The position numbers and the translations under genes were made by a program. DNA of 8,722 nt from Burkholderiales bacterium (GTDB taxonomy: Bacteria; Pseudomonadota; Gammaproteobacteria; Burkholderiales; Burkholderiaceae_C): the NCBI GenBank assembly GCA_947453585.1, contig CANGHQ010000051.1, forward strand, positions 1-8,722, read 5' to 3'. This document shows, piece by piece, positions 1-7,225 of the stretch; the stretch's first letter is position 1, and each line of letters begins with the position of its first letter. The notes under the pieces were generated by a model. The model saw nothing but the letters and a program-made list of their open reading frames with translations. It made no database searches and was not told the DNA's origin.

Positions 1-396
1 CGAGCGCATGGTTCCCGCCAGCAAGGGCGCCAACCACTGGCTGCGTTGCGCCGGGCTGGCAAAGCGGTGCAGCAACTCCATATTGCCGGTGTCGGGTGCG
101 CTGCAGTTCAACACTTCGGACGCCCAGGGCAGGCGACCCAGCAACTCGGCAATGGGCGCGTAGTCCAGATTGCGCAAGCGGGTGCCGGGCTCATGGGGAA
201 GCAGCCGGGGCAGGAACAGGTTCCACAAGCCTTCGTCTTGCGCCAGGGCCTTGAGGTCTTCCAGCAACGGCGGCGGGTATACGCCCTGGGCCACGCTCTG
301 GTGCCAGGCTGGGTTGTGGGGAAGCAGGTAGCGGTGAAAAAATGCGTCGGCTTTGGCCCGCAGGCGCCGACCTTCAGCAGAAGGTGAAAAATCCAT
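1..396 (-). CDS. Acyl-CoA dehydrogenase, ACAD10/11-like, N-terminal part (runs off left edge)
   Basis: The minus strand from ATG 396 is open for 132 codons to the window edge and begins MDFSPSAEGRRLRAKADAFF. The stretch LRNLDYAPIAELLGRLPWAS (residues 73-92) followed by NCSAPDTGNMELL (about 96-108) and QWLAPLLAGTMRS (120-132) is characteristic of the N-terminal helical domain of FAD-dependent acyl-CoA dehydrogenases of the ACAD10/ACAD11 type. These enzymes desaturate acyl-CoA at C2-C3 and pass electrons to ETF. Family members are about 400 residues, so roughly two thirds, including the catalytic base region, lies outside the window. A nearby upstream ATG is in another frame. No good ribosome binding site precedes ATG 396, but the N-terminus matches the family. 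It is divergent from the nucleosidase-like gene at 534. Chain-length specificity cannot be told. Confidence 0.85.
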   Translation of the reverse strand, partial: MDFSPSAEGRRLRAKADAFFHRYLLPHNPAWHQSVAQGVYPPPLLEDLKALAQDEGLWNLFLPRLLPHEPGTRLRNLDYAPIAELLGRLPWASEVLNCSAPDTGNMELLHRFASPAQRSQWLAPLLAGTMRS

Positions 397-431
397 GCGG
401 CCATTGTGTGGAGCGGGCGTTTACCATGCGA

Positions 432-445
432 TTGACTTGCGTCAA
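432..445. promoter_or_regulatory. Candidate FNR/Anr-type box in the divergent intergenic region
   Basis: The sequence TTGACTTGCGTCAA is a perfect dyad with 5-bp arms and a 4-bp spacer. It fits the TTGAY-N4-RTCAA pattern of FNR/Anr/Dnr-family sites, whose consensus is TTGAT-N4-ATCAA. Its centre lies about 42 bp upstream of the acyl-CoA dehydrogenase start codon and about 95 bp upstream of the nucleosidase-like start. No clear -10 element was found at the matching distance for either gene, so the target gene is not settled. The match is by eye and could be chance. Confidence 0.35.
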
Positions 446-458
446 AGCAAGCGCTTTG
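443..458. repeat. Inverted repeat overlapping the FNR-like dyad
   Basis: CAAAGC-AAGC-GCTTTG is a perfect inverted repeat with 6-bp arms and a 4-bp spacer. It shares three bases with the right arm of the TTGAC/GTCAA dyad. It could be a second operator or simply a by-product of the first. No known regulator is assigned. The rest of the 397-533 intergenic region is a pyrimidine-rich tract from about 490 to 516 with no clear gene. Confidence 0.3.
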
Positions 459-533
459 CACGAGACACCTGCGCGACGCCTTGGCAAGGTTTTTTCTTTT
501 CGTGGTTTCTTTCTTTTGTGAGCTTTCAATACT

Positions 534-1121
534 ATGCAGGAATTTCCCTCGGGTGCGGTTTTGGTCTTGGTCGCCTTGCCCCAAGAGCTCGACGCCAGCT
601 TGCTCGGCGCCCACGCCACCGTCTGCTACACCGGCGTGGGCAAGGTGAACGCCGCCTATGCCACGGCGCTAGCGCTGCGCGAACATGCGCCGCAACTGGT
701 GATCAATTTCGGATCTGCCGGCCGCGTAGCGCCGTGTCCGCCGGGGCTGGTGGAAGTGGCCAGCGTGCTGCAGCGCGACATGAACGCCGAGCCGCTGGCA
801 CCGCGCGGGGCCACACCCTTTCAGGACGGCGGTCACACGCTGCAATCGGGGCGCGAGGGCGTGGTGTGCGGCACGGGCGACAGCTTTGTTACCGCGCCCG
901 ACCCCTGGTTTGAGACGCGGGGCGTGCAACTGGTGGACATGGAGCTGTATGCGGTGGCCAGCGTCTGCGCGCGGCAAAACGTGGCTTGGCGCGCGTTCAA
1001 GTTTGTGTCGGACGACGCCAATGCCGATTCAGCCAATGACTGGCAGGCCAATGTGCGCCGGGGTGAGGCCTTGTTTGTGGACTGGTTTCTCCTGAATTTG
1101 GCGGACGCAAGGAATTTGTAG
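534..1121 (+). CDS. 5'-Methylthioadenosine/S-adenosylhomocysteine nucleosidase-like protein
   Basis: This 195-residue protein belongs to the nucleoside phosphorylase/nucleosidase superfamily. Members of the MTAN group hydrolyse the N-glycosidic bond of MTA or SAH, releasing adenine, in methyl-group and polyamine salvage. Visible motifs are ALPQELD (residues 14-20, E18 as likely acid), TGVGKVNAA (33-41), INFGSAG (57-63), the RDMNAEPLAPRGATPF loop (81-96), CGTGDSFV (112-119), VDMELYAVA (134-142, E137 as the ribose-binding Glu) and FKFVSDDA (156-162, D160 as the proton donor to N7). All three expected catalytic acids are therefore present. It is shorter than typical MTAN proteins of about 230 residues. 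ATG 534 has no strong ribosome binding site, but it sits just ahead of the first beta strand. A gap of 66 bp separates it from the kinase gene. Another nucleosidase specificity remains possible. Confidence 0.82.
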   Translation: MQEFPSGAVLVLVALPQELDASLLGAHATVCYTGVGKVNAAYATALALREHAPQLVINFGSAGRVAPCPPGLVEVASVLQRDMNAEPLAPRGATPFQDGGHTLQSGREGVVCGTGDSFVTAPDPWFETRGVQLVDMELYAVASVCARQNVAWRAFKFVSDDANADSANDWQANVRRGEALFVDWFLLNLADARNL

Positions 1122-1187
1122 CCAGCCGCTGGCGCGGCACCAGCCACTAACGACATCCTTATCCCGCTGGTGATACGCTGCGCCACG

Positions 1188-2699
1188 ATGAAGCTTCTGG
1201 ACAAAACCCTTCAAAACCAGTTCGCCTGGCGCGCCTGGACTCTGGTCGTTGCACTGCTGGCGGCGTCAACGGGTTTTGGCTTCTTGTGGGAGCCCCATGT
1301 TTCGCTGGCCAGCCAGGCAATGCTGTACGTTTTGGCGGTGGTGATCGCGTCTTACACCCTGGAGCCGTTGGCCTCTGTGGCTTGTGCCTTGGGCGCAGTG
1401 ACAGCATTCAATTTCTTTTTTGTACCGCCGCGCTGGACTTTTGAGGTTGATAGCCAGCAGAACCTGATATCGCTCTTTACCATGTTAGTGGTGGCGTTGG
1501 TGGTCAGCCGCCTTGCGGCAGACCTGCGGCGCAAAACCGCTTCGGCCCATCTCAGCGCATCCCGCGCGCGGCAGATGCAGTCGCTGTCGGGCGACTTGGC
1601 TGAGGCCGCGAACCCAACGGCGATGTTGGGCCTGGGCCAGGCTGCGCTTGCCCAGGCATTTGCTGGTCCGATCGTGCTTGCATTGCGATCCGAAGACGGG
1701 GCGTTTGTTTTTTCCGATGCACTGTCGCAAGAAGTCCCACCGGCCTTGCGTGATGGGTTGCTCAGTTGCATGCGCGAGGCTGCCGCCTTGGGGCCGGGAA
1801 CAGGGCGTTGGCCGGGATTGAATGCTTGGTACATCCCTTTGGGCCTTGCCACGCAGATGCAAGGTGCAGTGTGCATCCAGAACATTTCGGCCGCAGACCA
1901 GTCCGGCCGTGAACACGCGTTGGCGCTTTGTGGGCTTCTTGCACAGGCGCTGTGGCGTTTGAAACTTGCCTCTGCCATGCAGGCCGCCCAAACACTGGCA
2001 CGGCACCAGCAAATGCAGAGTACTTTTCTGGCGGCCATTTCACACGACCTGCGCACGCCTTTGGCTGCGATCTTGGGCGCGGCATCCGCCTTGCAAAGCC
2101 AAGGCGAAAAGCTCGGTGCCGCCGAGCAACAGGCCTTGCAGGACAGCATCATTCGGGAGGCGCGTTACCTGAGCACCTTGACCGAAAACACCCTGCAGCT
2201 GGTGCAATTGACCAACGCAGCCCAGCCCTTGCGCCGCAGTTGGGAGTCCATGGAGGAGGTGGTGGGTGCGGTACTGGGCCGCATGCGCCTGCGCGACCCA
2301 TTGCATCGCATCACGGCCAAAGTTCCCCAGGGCCTGCCCTTGGTCGAGGCGGATCCGGTTCTGCTGGCGCAGTTGCTGGACAACTTGCTGGACAACGCCT
2401 TGAAGTACAGCGCGGGCCCCATTTCCTTAATGGTCAGCAGCGCTACGGGGACGATGCAACTGAGTGTCAAAGACCGCGGAGGCGAAATTGCTCCAGAAGC
2501 TCGGGCGCAATTGTTTCAACCCTACGCGCGCGGTGACAAGGGCGGCCCGCATGGCAGCGGACTGGGTCTGGCCTTGTGCCTGGCCATTGCCACCGCCCAT
2601 GGCGCTGAACTGAAATGGATGGCACGCCCGGGTGGCGGCAACCATTTCCGTTTTACTTTGCCGCTAAGCCCGGCGCAGCCGATCTCGGAGGAGGCATGA
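1188..2699 (+). CDS. kdpD: KdpD-like sensor histidine kinase lacking the N-terminal KdpD/Usp half
   Basis: This 503-residue membrane histidine kinase (numbered from ATG 1188) matches the C-terminal half of KdpD. Four transmembrane segments of the DUF4118 type lie at about 16-34, 42-57, 59-79 and 92-109. A basic segment (R108, R114, R115, K116) and a GAF-like region (about 130-260) follow. The HisKA motif ISHDLRTPLAA carries phospho-acceptor H286. The ATPase domain has an N box LLDNLLDNALKYS (396-408) and a G2 box HGSGLGLAL (455-463). Full-length KdpD is about 900 residues, and the N-terminal KdpD and Usp domains are absent with no remnant upstream. The G1 box reads DRGGEI (429-434) where DNGPGI is usual, so its second glycine is missing. 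An in-frame GTG at 1170 would add six residues; I prefer the ATG. The stop overlaps the kdpE start, so the two are cotranscribed. It presumably responds to K+ or osmotic state. Confidence 0.88.
   Translation: MKLLDKTLQNQFAWRAWTLVVALLAASTGFGFLWEPHVSLASQAMLYVLAVVIASYTLEPLASVACALGAVTAFNFFFVPPRWTFEVDSQQNLISLFTMLVVALVVSRLAADLRRKTASAHLSASRARQMQSLSGDLAEAANPTAMLGLGQAALAQAFAGPIVLALRSEDGAFVFSDALSQEVPPALRDGLLSCMREAAALGPGTGRWPGLNAWYIPLGLATQMQGAVCIQNISAADQSGREHALALCGLLAQALWRLKLASAMQAAQTLARHQQMQSTFLAAISHDLRTPLAAILGAASALQSQGEKLGAAEQQALQDSIIREARYLSTLTENTLQLVQLTNAAQPLRRSWESMEEVVGAVLGRMRLRDPLHRITAKVPQGLPLVEADPVLLAQLLDNLLDNALKYSAGPISLMVSSATGTMQLSVKDRGGEIAPEARAQLFQPYARGDKGGPHGSGLGLALCLAIATAHGAELKWMARPGGGNHFRFTLPLSPAQPISEEA
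2687..2694 (+). promoter_or_regulatory. Ribosome binding site of kdpE
   Basis: GGAGGAGG lies inside the last codons of the kinase gene, immediately before the ATG at 2696. It is the strongest Shine-Dalgarno sequence in the window. It fixes the kdpE start at the ATGA overlap rather than at the in-frame upstream codons. Confidence 0.75.
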
Positions 2700-3382
2700 G
2701 CCTGCACCTGCTGTTGGTGGAGGACGACCGCGAAATTCGGTCCATGTTGCGAACATCGCTTTCCGTGGAGGGCTTTGAGGTGAAGACGGCTGTTTCGCTC
2801 AGCGAGGCTCGTGCCTTGCTGCAACACCGTTTGCCAGACGTGGTCTTGCTGGACTTGGGACTGCCAGATGGCGACGGTCTGGAACTGGTCTTGCATATTC
2901 GCAAGCAGCACACATTGCCTATTCTGATCATCTCGGCGCGGCACCAGGAGGCCCAGAAAATCACGCTGCTAGACGCAGGGGCAGACGACTATTTGGCCAA
3001 GCCCTTCAGCGTTGGCGAGTTGCTGGCCCGCATCCGGGTGGCGCTGCGCCACCGGGGTACGAGTTTGGCTGCGGCAGTCACTGAGCACGCGCTTGACGGC
3101 TTGCACATCGATCTGGGCTTGCGCACGATACGACTGCACAGTGAACCCGTGCATCTCACACCCACCGAGTTCAAGCTCCTGGCGCGCTTGGTGCGCAGCG
3201 CTGGGCGCGTGGTCACGCACCGCCCATTGCTGGCCGATGTATGGGGGGCCGAGTTCACCGAGCACACGCATTACCTGCGCTTATACATGGGCCAGCTGCG
3301 GGCAAAAATCGAACGCGATCCGGCGGAACCTCGGCATTTGCTGACTGAAACCGGCGTTGGCTATCGCTTGGCGGTGACCTAG
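2696..3382 (+). CDS. kdpE: KdpE-type response regulator (OmpR/PhoB family)
   Basis: This 228-residue response regulator has a receiver domain at about 1-118 and an OmpR/PhoB winged-helix DNA-binding domain at about 130-226. Receiver landmarks are the acidic pocket E9-D10-D11, phospho-acceptor D53 in LLDLGLPDGDG, the switch residue S80 and invariant K102 in AKPF. The C-terminal stretch HTHYLRLYMGQLRAKIERDP followed by LLTETGVGYRL is very close to that of E. coli KdpE, which activates kdpFABC when K+ is limiting. The start ATG is set by the GGAGGAGG ribosome binding site and overlaps the kinase stop by 4 bp (ATGA), indicating translational coupling. The next gene, kup, begins 92 bp downstream, so KdpE is a candidate regulator of kup here. 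That target is inferred from position only. Confidence 0.93.
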   Translation: MSLHLLLVEDDREIRSMLRTSLSVEGFEVKTAVSLSEARALLQHRLPDVVLLDLGLPDGDGLELVLHIRKQHTLPILIISARHQEAQKITLLDAGADDYLAKPFSVGELLARIRVALRHRGTSLAAAVTEHALDGLHIDLGLRTIRLHSEPVHLTPTEFKLLARLVRSAGRVVTHRPLLADVWGAEFTEHTHYLRLYMGQLRAKIERDPAEPRHLLTETGVGYRLAVT

Positions 3383-3474
3383 GCCATTGCGCCAAGGGCT
3401 CCACGGCCGCACACTTATGCGTTCCTGATACAGCCCCAGCCACAGTGGAGGCCATTTCACTTCCTTGGGTTCTT

Positions 3475-5352
3475 ATGGTTAAGACAGTTCATCGAGACAG
3501 CCTGGCTGCTATGGCCGTAGGCGCACTGGGGGTGGTGTACGGCGACATTGGCACTAGCCCTCTGTACACCATGAAAGAGATTTTCAGCCCAGCCAACGGA
3601 ATACCTCTAGATGCGGCCCATCTGGTGGGGGCGGTGTCGGTCATTTTTTGGGGCCTGATGGTGATCGTCACCTTGAAATATGTCTTGCTGATCTTGCGTG
3701 CTGACAACCGGGGCGAGGGTGGCATCATGGCGCTTACTGCGCTGGCCGCCAAGGCGGCAGGCAGTTCGCGCCAAGGCCGCACTCTGCTGCTGCTGGTCGG
3801 TGTTTTTGGTGCGGCGCTGTTTTATGGCGATAGCGTGATTACGCCGGCAATTTCTGTGCTCAGTGCGGTGGAGGGTCTGGAAGTCGTGACGCCGGCATTT
3901 ACGCCCTACGTCTTGCCGGTGTGTGCGGTGGTGTTGGTGGCCTTGTTTAGCATGCAGCGCTTTGGTACCAGCATGGTGGGCAAGTTGTTTGGCCCCATTA
4001 TCTTGCTTTGGTTCGCGGTACTTGCGCTCACCGGCATCGCGGAAATCGTGCGCCAACCGTCCATATTGGCCGCGCTAAACCCCATTAACGCAGTGCTTTT
4101 TCTTTACGACCGGGGGCCGCATATTTTCGTGGCCATGGGCGCCATTGTCCTAGCGTTTACGGGGGCCGAGGCGCTGTATGCGGACATGGGCCACTTCGGC
4201 AAGCGGCCTATCCAGTACGCCTGGGTCGGCTTGGTGTTGCCCGCCTTGGCCATCCATTACATGGGCCAAGGGGCGCTCCTGATGCGCGATCCGTCGGCGC
4301 TTGCCAACCCGTTTTATCGGATGTTTCCAACGCAGTGGATTTTGCCGACCGTTGTATTGGCTACCCTGGCCACGGTGATTGCGTCACAGGCGGTGATTTC
4401 CGGCGCCTATTCCATGACCAAACAGGCCATTCAGCTCGGTCTGTTGCCGCGCATGGGGGTGCGCTACACCTCAGCCAAGGAGGCGGGACAAATCTACATT
4501 CCAGCCGTTAACTGGGTGCTTCTGGTCGCCGTGCTGCTGGCAGTATTTGGCTTTGGAAATTCATCGGCCATGGCATCGGCCTACGGCATTGCCGTGACGG
4601 TCACCATGCTGATCACGACGTTGCTGACTTTTTTCGTCGTCCGCTATGGCTGGCATTTCCCACTGGCAGTGGTCATTCCCATCACCGTGGTGTTTATGGC
4701 CCTGGACTTGTTGCTGGTGGTGTCTTGCTCGGTCAAATTGCTGCAAGGGGGCTGGTTCCCGCTGGTGTTGGGACTGGGCATCTTTACCGTGATGGCGACT
4801 TGGCGGCGCGGTCGCGAGCTGCTGATTGACAGCATTCGCCATGAAGACCCCGAGCTCATGCCCTTTATTACCGCCCTGTCCCAGGACAAAGTGCAGCGGG
4901 TACCGCGCACGGCGGTCTACGCGGTGGCCAATCCGGACACGGTGCCGCAAGCCTTGTTGCACAACCTCAAGCACAACCACGTCTTGCATGAGCGTAACCT
5001 GATACTCACCGTGGTGTTTCACGATGTGCCCTGGATTGCGTTTGCTCAGCGGGTGGAAGTTACCGCGCTGGTGCCCGGCTTTTGGAAGGTGCAGGTCAAC
5101 TATGGATTCAAGAACACGCCGGATGTGCCCCAGGCTTTGGAACTGTGTCGCGAACAAGGTTTGCCGCTGAACTTGTTCGAGATTTCCTATTTTCTCAGCC
5201 GTGAGACGGTGGTGCCCACTAAAGGCGCCGGCATGGCGCTGTGGCGCGAAGCCCTGTTTGCCCTCATGTCGCGCAATGCGGGCAGCGTAGCGGGCTTCTT
5301 TCGTTTGCCCAACAATTGTGTCATTGAACTCGGCACGCGCGTGCAAATTTAG
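3475..5352 (+). CDS. kup: Kup (TrkD) low-affinity potassium uptake transporter
   Basis: This 625-residue protein matches the KUP/HAK/KT family, which imports K+ with protons across the inner membrane. About twelve hydrophobic segments fill residues 10-440, followed by a soluble C-terminal region (about 450-625). Family signatures are GVVYGDIGTSPLYTMKE (19-35), RADNRGEGGIMAL (75-87), YGDSVITPAISVLSAVEGLE (117-136), FTGAEALYADMGHFGKRPI (228-246) and SGAYSMTKQAIQLG (309-322). Conserved acidic residues in membrane segments include D24, D119 and E232. The end, NNCVIELGTRVQI, is typical of full-length Kup. ATG 3475 gives the usual Kup N-terminus; an in-frame GTG at 3445 would add ten residues. Neither has a clear ribosome binding site. 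The gene directly follows the KdpD/KdpE pair, suggesting that its expression is tied to K+ sensing, unlike E. coli kup, which is reported as constitutive. Confidence 0.95.
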   Translation: MVKTVHRDSLAAMAVGALGVVYGDIGTSPLYTMKEIFSPANGIPLDAAHLVGAVSVIFWGLMVIVTLKYVLLILRADNRGEGGIMALTALAAKAAGSSRQGRTLLLLVGVFGAALFYGDSVITPAISVLSAVEGLEVVTPAFTPYVLPVCAVVLVALFSMQRFGTSMVGKLFGPIILLWFAVLALTGIAEIVRQPSILAALNPINAVLFLYDRGPHIFVAMGAIVLAFTGAEALYADMGHFGKRPIQYAWVGLVLPALAIHYMGQGALLMRDPSALANPFYRMFPTQWILPTVVLATLATVIASQAVISGAYSMTKQAIQLGLLPRMGVRYTSAKEAGQIYIPAVNWVLLVAVLLAVFGFGNSSAMASAYGIAVTVTMLITTLLTFFVVRYGWHFPLAVVIPITVVFMALDLLLVVSCSVKLLQGGWFPLVLGLGIFTVMATWRRGRELLIDSIRHEDPELMPFITALSQDKVQRVPRTAVYAVANPDTVPQALLHNLKHNHVLHERNLILTVVFHDVPWIAFAQRVEVTALVPGFWKVQVNYGFKNTPDVPQALELCREQGLPLNLFEISYFLSRETVVPTKGAGMALWREALFALMSRNAGSVAGFFRLPNNCVIELGTRVQI

Positions 5353-5360
5353 ACACTTTA

Positions 5361-5368
5361 AGGGAGAG
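5361..5368 (+). promoter_or_regulatory. Ribosome binding site of the Rieske oxygenase gene
   Basis: AGGGAGAG lies in the 26-bp gap after kup and ends 10 bases before ATG 5379. The spacing is slightly long but supports that start. No terminator is visible in the gap, so read-through from kup is likely. Confidence 0.5.
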
Positions 5369-5378
5369 AATCGGCACC

Positions 5379-6395
5379 ATGTCCTCCCCTGATTTGCCCT
5401 TTGCCGCCGAAGCTTCGCTTTGGCACCCCGTGTTGTTGGCCGACGCCTTGGGCGCGCAGCCGCTGGCCGCTCAATTGCTCGACCAGCCGCTGGCCTTGTG
5501 GCGCGACGCCCAGGGTGCGGCGCACGCCTGGGCCGACCAGTGTCCGCACCGCGGTGCGCGTTTGTCCTTGGGGCGGGTGTGCGCGGGCCAGCTTGAATGC
5601 CCGTACCACGGCTGGCAATTTACGGGCACTGGCGACTGCGTGCACGTACCAGCATTGCCCGGTTTTGTGCCCGGCCCCAAGCACAGCGCGCGCACCTTTG
5701 AGGCGCAAGAGGCCTATGGTTTGTTGTGGGTGCGACTTGCAATACCGGCGACGGAGTCGGTAGCCAACGCGCTGCCCGCCCTCGGCGCTGAGGGGGACGC
5801 GCGCCTGCGCAAGGTCAATTGCGGCCCCTATGACGTGGCAACGAGTGCGCCGCGCATTGTGGAAAATTTTCTGGACATGGCGCACTTTGGCTTTGTGCAC
5901 GAAGGCTGGCTGGGCGCGCGCGACGCTACCGAAATCGCCGACTACCAAGTCAGCCCCACGCCCACAGGCCTGCTGGCCACCAACTGCCGCGCCTGGCAGC
6001 CGCAGTCCAACCTGCATTCCACCCAGGCCGCGCTGGTGGAATACAGCTACGAAGTTACCGCGCCCTACACCGCAGTGCTGACCAAGATTCCCGAGGCGGG
6101 CACCACGGCGGTGGACGGCTGGCGCGAGTCGATAGCGCTGTTTATATGCCCCGTATCGCCCGAGTCCAGCCGCGTCTGGTTTCGGCTGGCGGTGGCCGAC
6201 TTTGAATCGCCCGACGAAAAATTGCAGGCCTTTCAACACACCATCTTCACCCAAGACCAGCCGGTGTTGGAGTCGCAATCGCCCCGCAGCCTGCCGCTCA
6301 ATCTACAGGCCGAGGCGCACACGGCCGCGGATAAAGCCTCGTCGGCCTACCGGCGCTACTTAATGCAGTCGAGCATCACCTTTGGCACCTGCTAA
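5379..6395 (+). CDS. Rieske non-heme iron oxygenase, alpha-subunit type
   Basis: This 338-residue protein has an N-terminal Rieske [2Fe-2S] domain with CPHRGARLSLG (C55, H57) and CPYHGW (C74, H77). The catalytic domain carries ENFLDMAHFGFVHEG (162-176), giving bridging D166 and iron ligands H169 and H174. The third ligand is probably D293 in TQDQPVLESQ. All residues needed for electron transfer and O2 activation are present. Length and layout resemble single-component-type oxygenases such as VanA, TsaM and DdmC (about 340-350 residues), which hydroxylate or demethylate aromatic and related compounds. The substrate cannot be told. Such enzymes need a separate reductase or ferredoxin, and none is encoded in this window. 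It starts 26 bp after kup and ends 16 bp from the convergent PhnD-like gene, with no clear terminator between them. Confidence 0.9.
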   Translation: MSSPDLPFAAEASLWHPVLLADALGAQPLAAQLLDQPLALWRDAQGAAHAWADQCPHRGARLSLGRVCAGQLECPYHGWQFTGTGDCVHVPALPGFVPGPKHSARTFEAQEAYGLLWVRLAIPATESVANALPALGAEGDARLRKVNCGPYDVATSAPRIVENFLDMAHFGFVHEGWLGARDATEIADYQVSPTPTGLLATNCRAWQPQSNLHSTQAALVEYSYEVTAPYTAVLTKIPEAGTTAVDGWRESIALFICPVSPESSRVWFRLAVADFESPDEKLQAFQHTIFTQDQPVLESQSPRSLPLNLQAEAHTAADKASSAYRRYLMQSSITFGTC

Positions 6396-6411
6396 GGCTG
6401 CCTAAGCCCGT

Positions 6412-7218
6412 TTAAGCCAGCAGCGGATAGCCCAGCGCCTGGGCCGATTCGCGCATGTCAACGCAGCGCTGGTAGACGCTGGGCTCTGGCACTTTAAAGC
6501 CAACGATGTTGAGCGCCTGCAAGGTGGGCGCCGCCTCTGCGCTGGCCATCAGCGCGCGCAAGGCGTTTTGCAGCAGCGCGATCTCAGCCGCAGAAGTGCC
6601 CGTGGCGGTAATTAGCGGCAAGCCCGGATAGGCCTCGGTGGTGGCGATGACGCACAGGCCCTCGGTGGCCTGCGGTGTGTAGCGCGCCAGCGCGGCGTAG
6701 GTGACGCAGTCAATCGAAGCCAGGTCTGCGCGGCCTTCGCGCACGGCAGCGACCGAGGCGCCGTGGCCGCCGGTTTCCAGGGCGCTGGCAAAAAAGTGGC
6801 CTTTGACTGCAAGAGGTGCGACCAGAGCGCGAAAGGCGTTGTAGCCCGACTGCGAGTTGGGTGCGTTAAAAGCCGCGCGCAAACCGCGAAAGCCTTCCAA
6901 CCCCAAGTGCCCATGCTCGGCGCGCGCCACCAGCACGCTGCGGCAGGCCATGCCGCTGCACTGTGGCGCGTCATAGGCAAAGGCGCCCAGCAATTGCACC
7001 TTGCCCGCCAGGTCGTCGGTAAAGGGGTAGCCGCAGGTTTGGCTCAGCAGCAGATCGGGCGCAAGCCAATGGGCGTGGTAGTCATCCGGCCACGTCAGGT
7101 CGTGCGGCAGGCGCTGCAGTCTGGCGCCCGCCAAGCTGTGGCGCAGCAGTTCCCACAACGCCGCCACAGCGGGGCGGTTGGCCAGGTACATGGGCAGGGA
7201 TGCCAGGCGTGCGGTCAT
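6412..7218 (-). CDS. PhnD-like phosphate/phosphonate-type substrate-binding protein without signal peptide
   Basis: This 268-residue protein resembles the PhnD-like periplasmic binding family (PF12974-type) usually annotated as phosphate/phosphite/phosphonate ABC transporter binding protein. Motifs seen are LPMYLANRPAVAALW (8-22), SQTCGYPF (59-66), APQCSG (84-89), NAPNSQSGYNAFR (118-130), TGGHGASVAAVREG (149-162) and ADLASIDCVTYA (164-175). The binding-fold layout is complete. The N-terminus MTARLASLPM goes straight into the fold with no hydrophobic signal sequence or lipobox, so it is probably cytoplasmic unless the true start lies elsewhere. No ABC permease or ATPase gene is in the window. 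It starts 7 bp after the desaturase stop and lacks its own strong ribosome binding site, suggesting translational coupling. The ligand is unknown; a transport role is doubtful. Confidence 0.82.
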   Translation of the reverse strand: MTARLASLPMYLANRPAVAALWELLRHSLAGARLQRLPHDLTWPDDYHAHWLAPDLLLSQTCGYPFTDDLAGKVQLLGAFAYDAPQCSGMACRSVLVARAEHGHLGLEGFRGLRAAFNAPNSQSGYNAFRALVAPLAVKGHFFASALETGGHGASVAAVREGRADLASIDCVTYAALARYTPQATEGLCVIATTEAYPGLPLITATGTSAAEIALLQNALRALMASAEAAPTLQALNIVGFKVPEPSVYQRCVDMRESAQALGYPLLA

Positions 7219-7225
7219 GGCGCGC

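Noticed and set aside
479..500. Possible intrinsic terminator: CCTT-GGC-AAGG followed by a T-rich run on the plus strand
   Set aside because: The stem is only 4 bp and there is no plus-strand gene upstream within the window for it to terminate. An attenuator in the nucleosidase-like leader cannot be excluded but is weakly supported.
108..614. Minus-strand open frame of 168 codons crossing the divergent region
   Set aside because: It is in a different frame from the acyl-CoA dehydrogenase, which shows clear family motifs from ATG 396, and would overlap the nucleosidase-like gene start.
1121..1144. Small hairpins (GCCAG-CCG-CTGGC and neighbours) between the nucleosidase-like and kinase genes
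   Set aside because: No T-tract follows, so this is not an intrinsic terminator; short stems are common in GC-rich DNA.
1352..2152. Open frame of 266 codons antisense to the kinase gene
   Set aside because: Cys/Ala/Arg-rich composition with no motifs, opposite clear KdpD-like coding sequence.
4561..5346. Long open frame (261 codons) antisense to kup
   Set aside because: It lies wholly opposite a well-matched Kup gene, is rich in His, Gln and Arg, and resembles no family. It is a shadow of GC-rich coding DNA.
5358..6278. Open frame of 306 codons antisense to the Rieske oxygenase gene
   Set aside because: The plus strand encodes all Rieske and iron-ligand motifs; the antisense product is Gly/Arg-rich without recognisable features.
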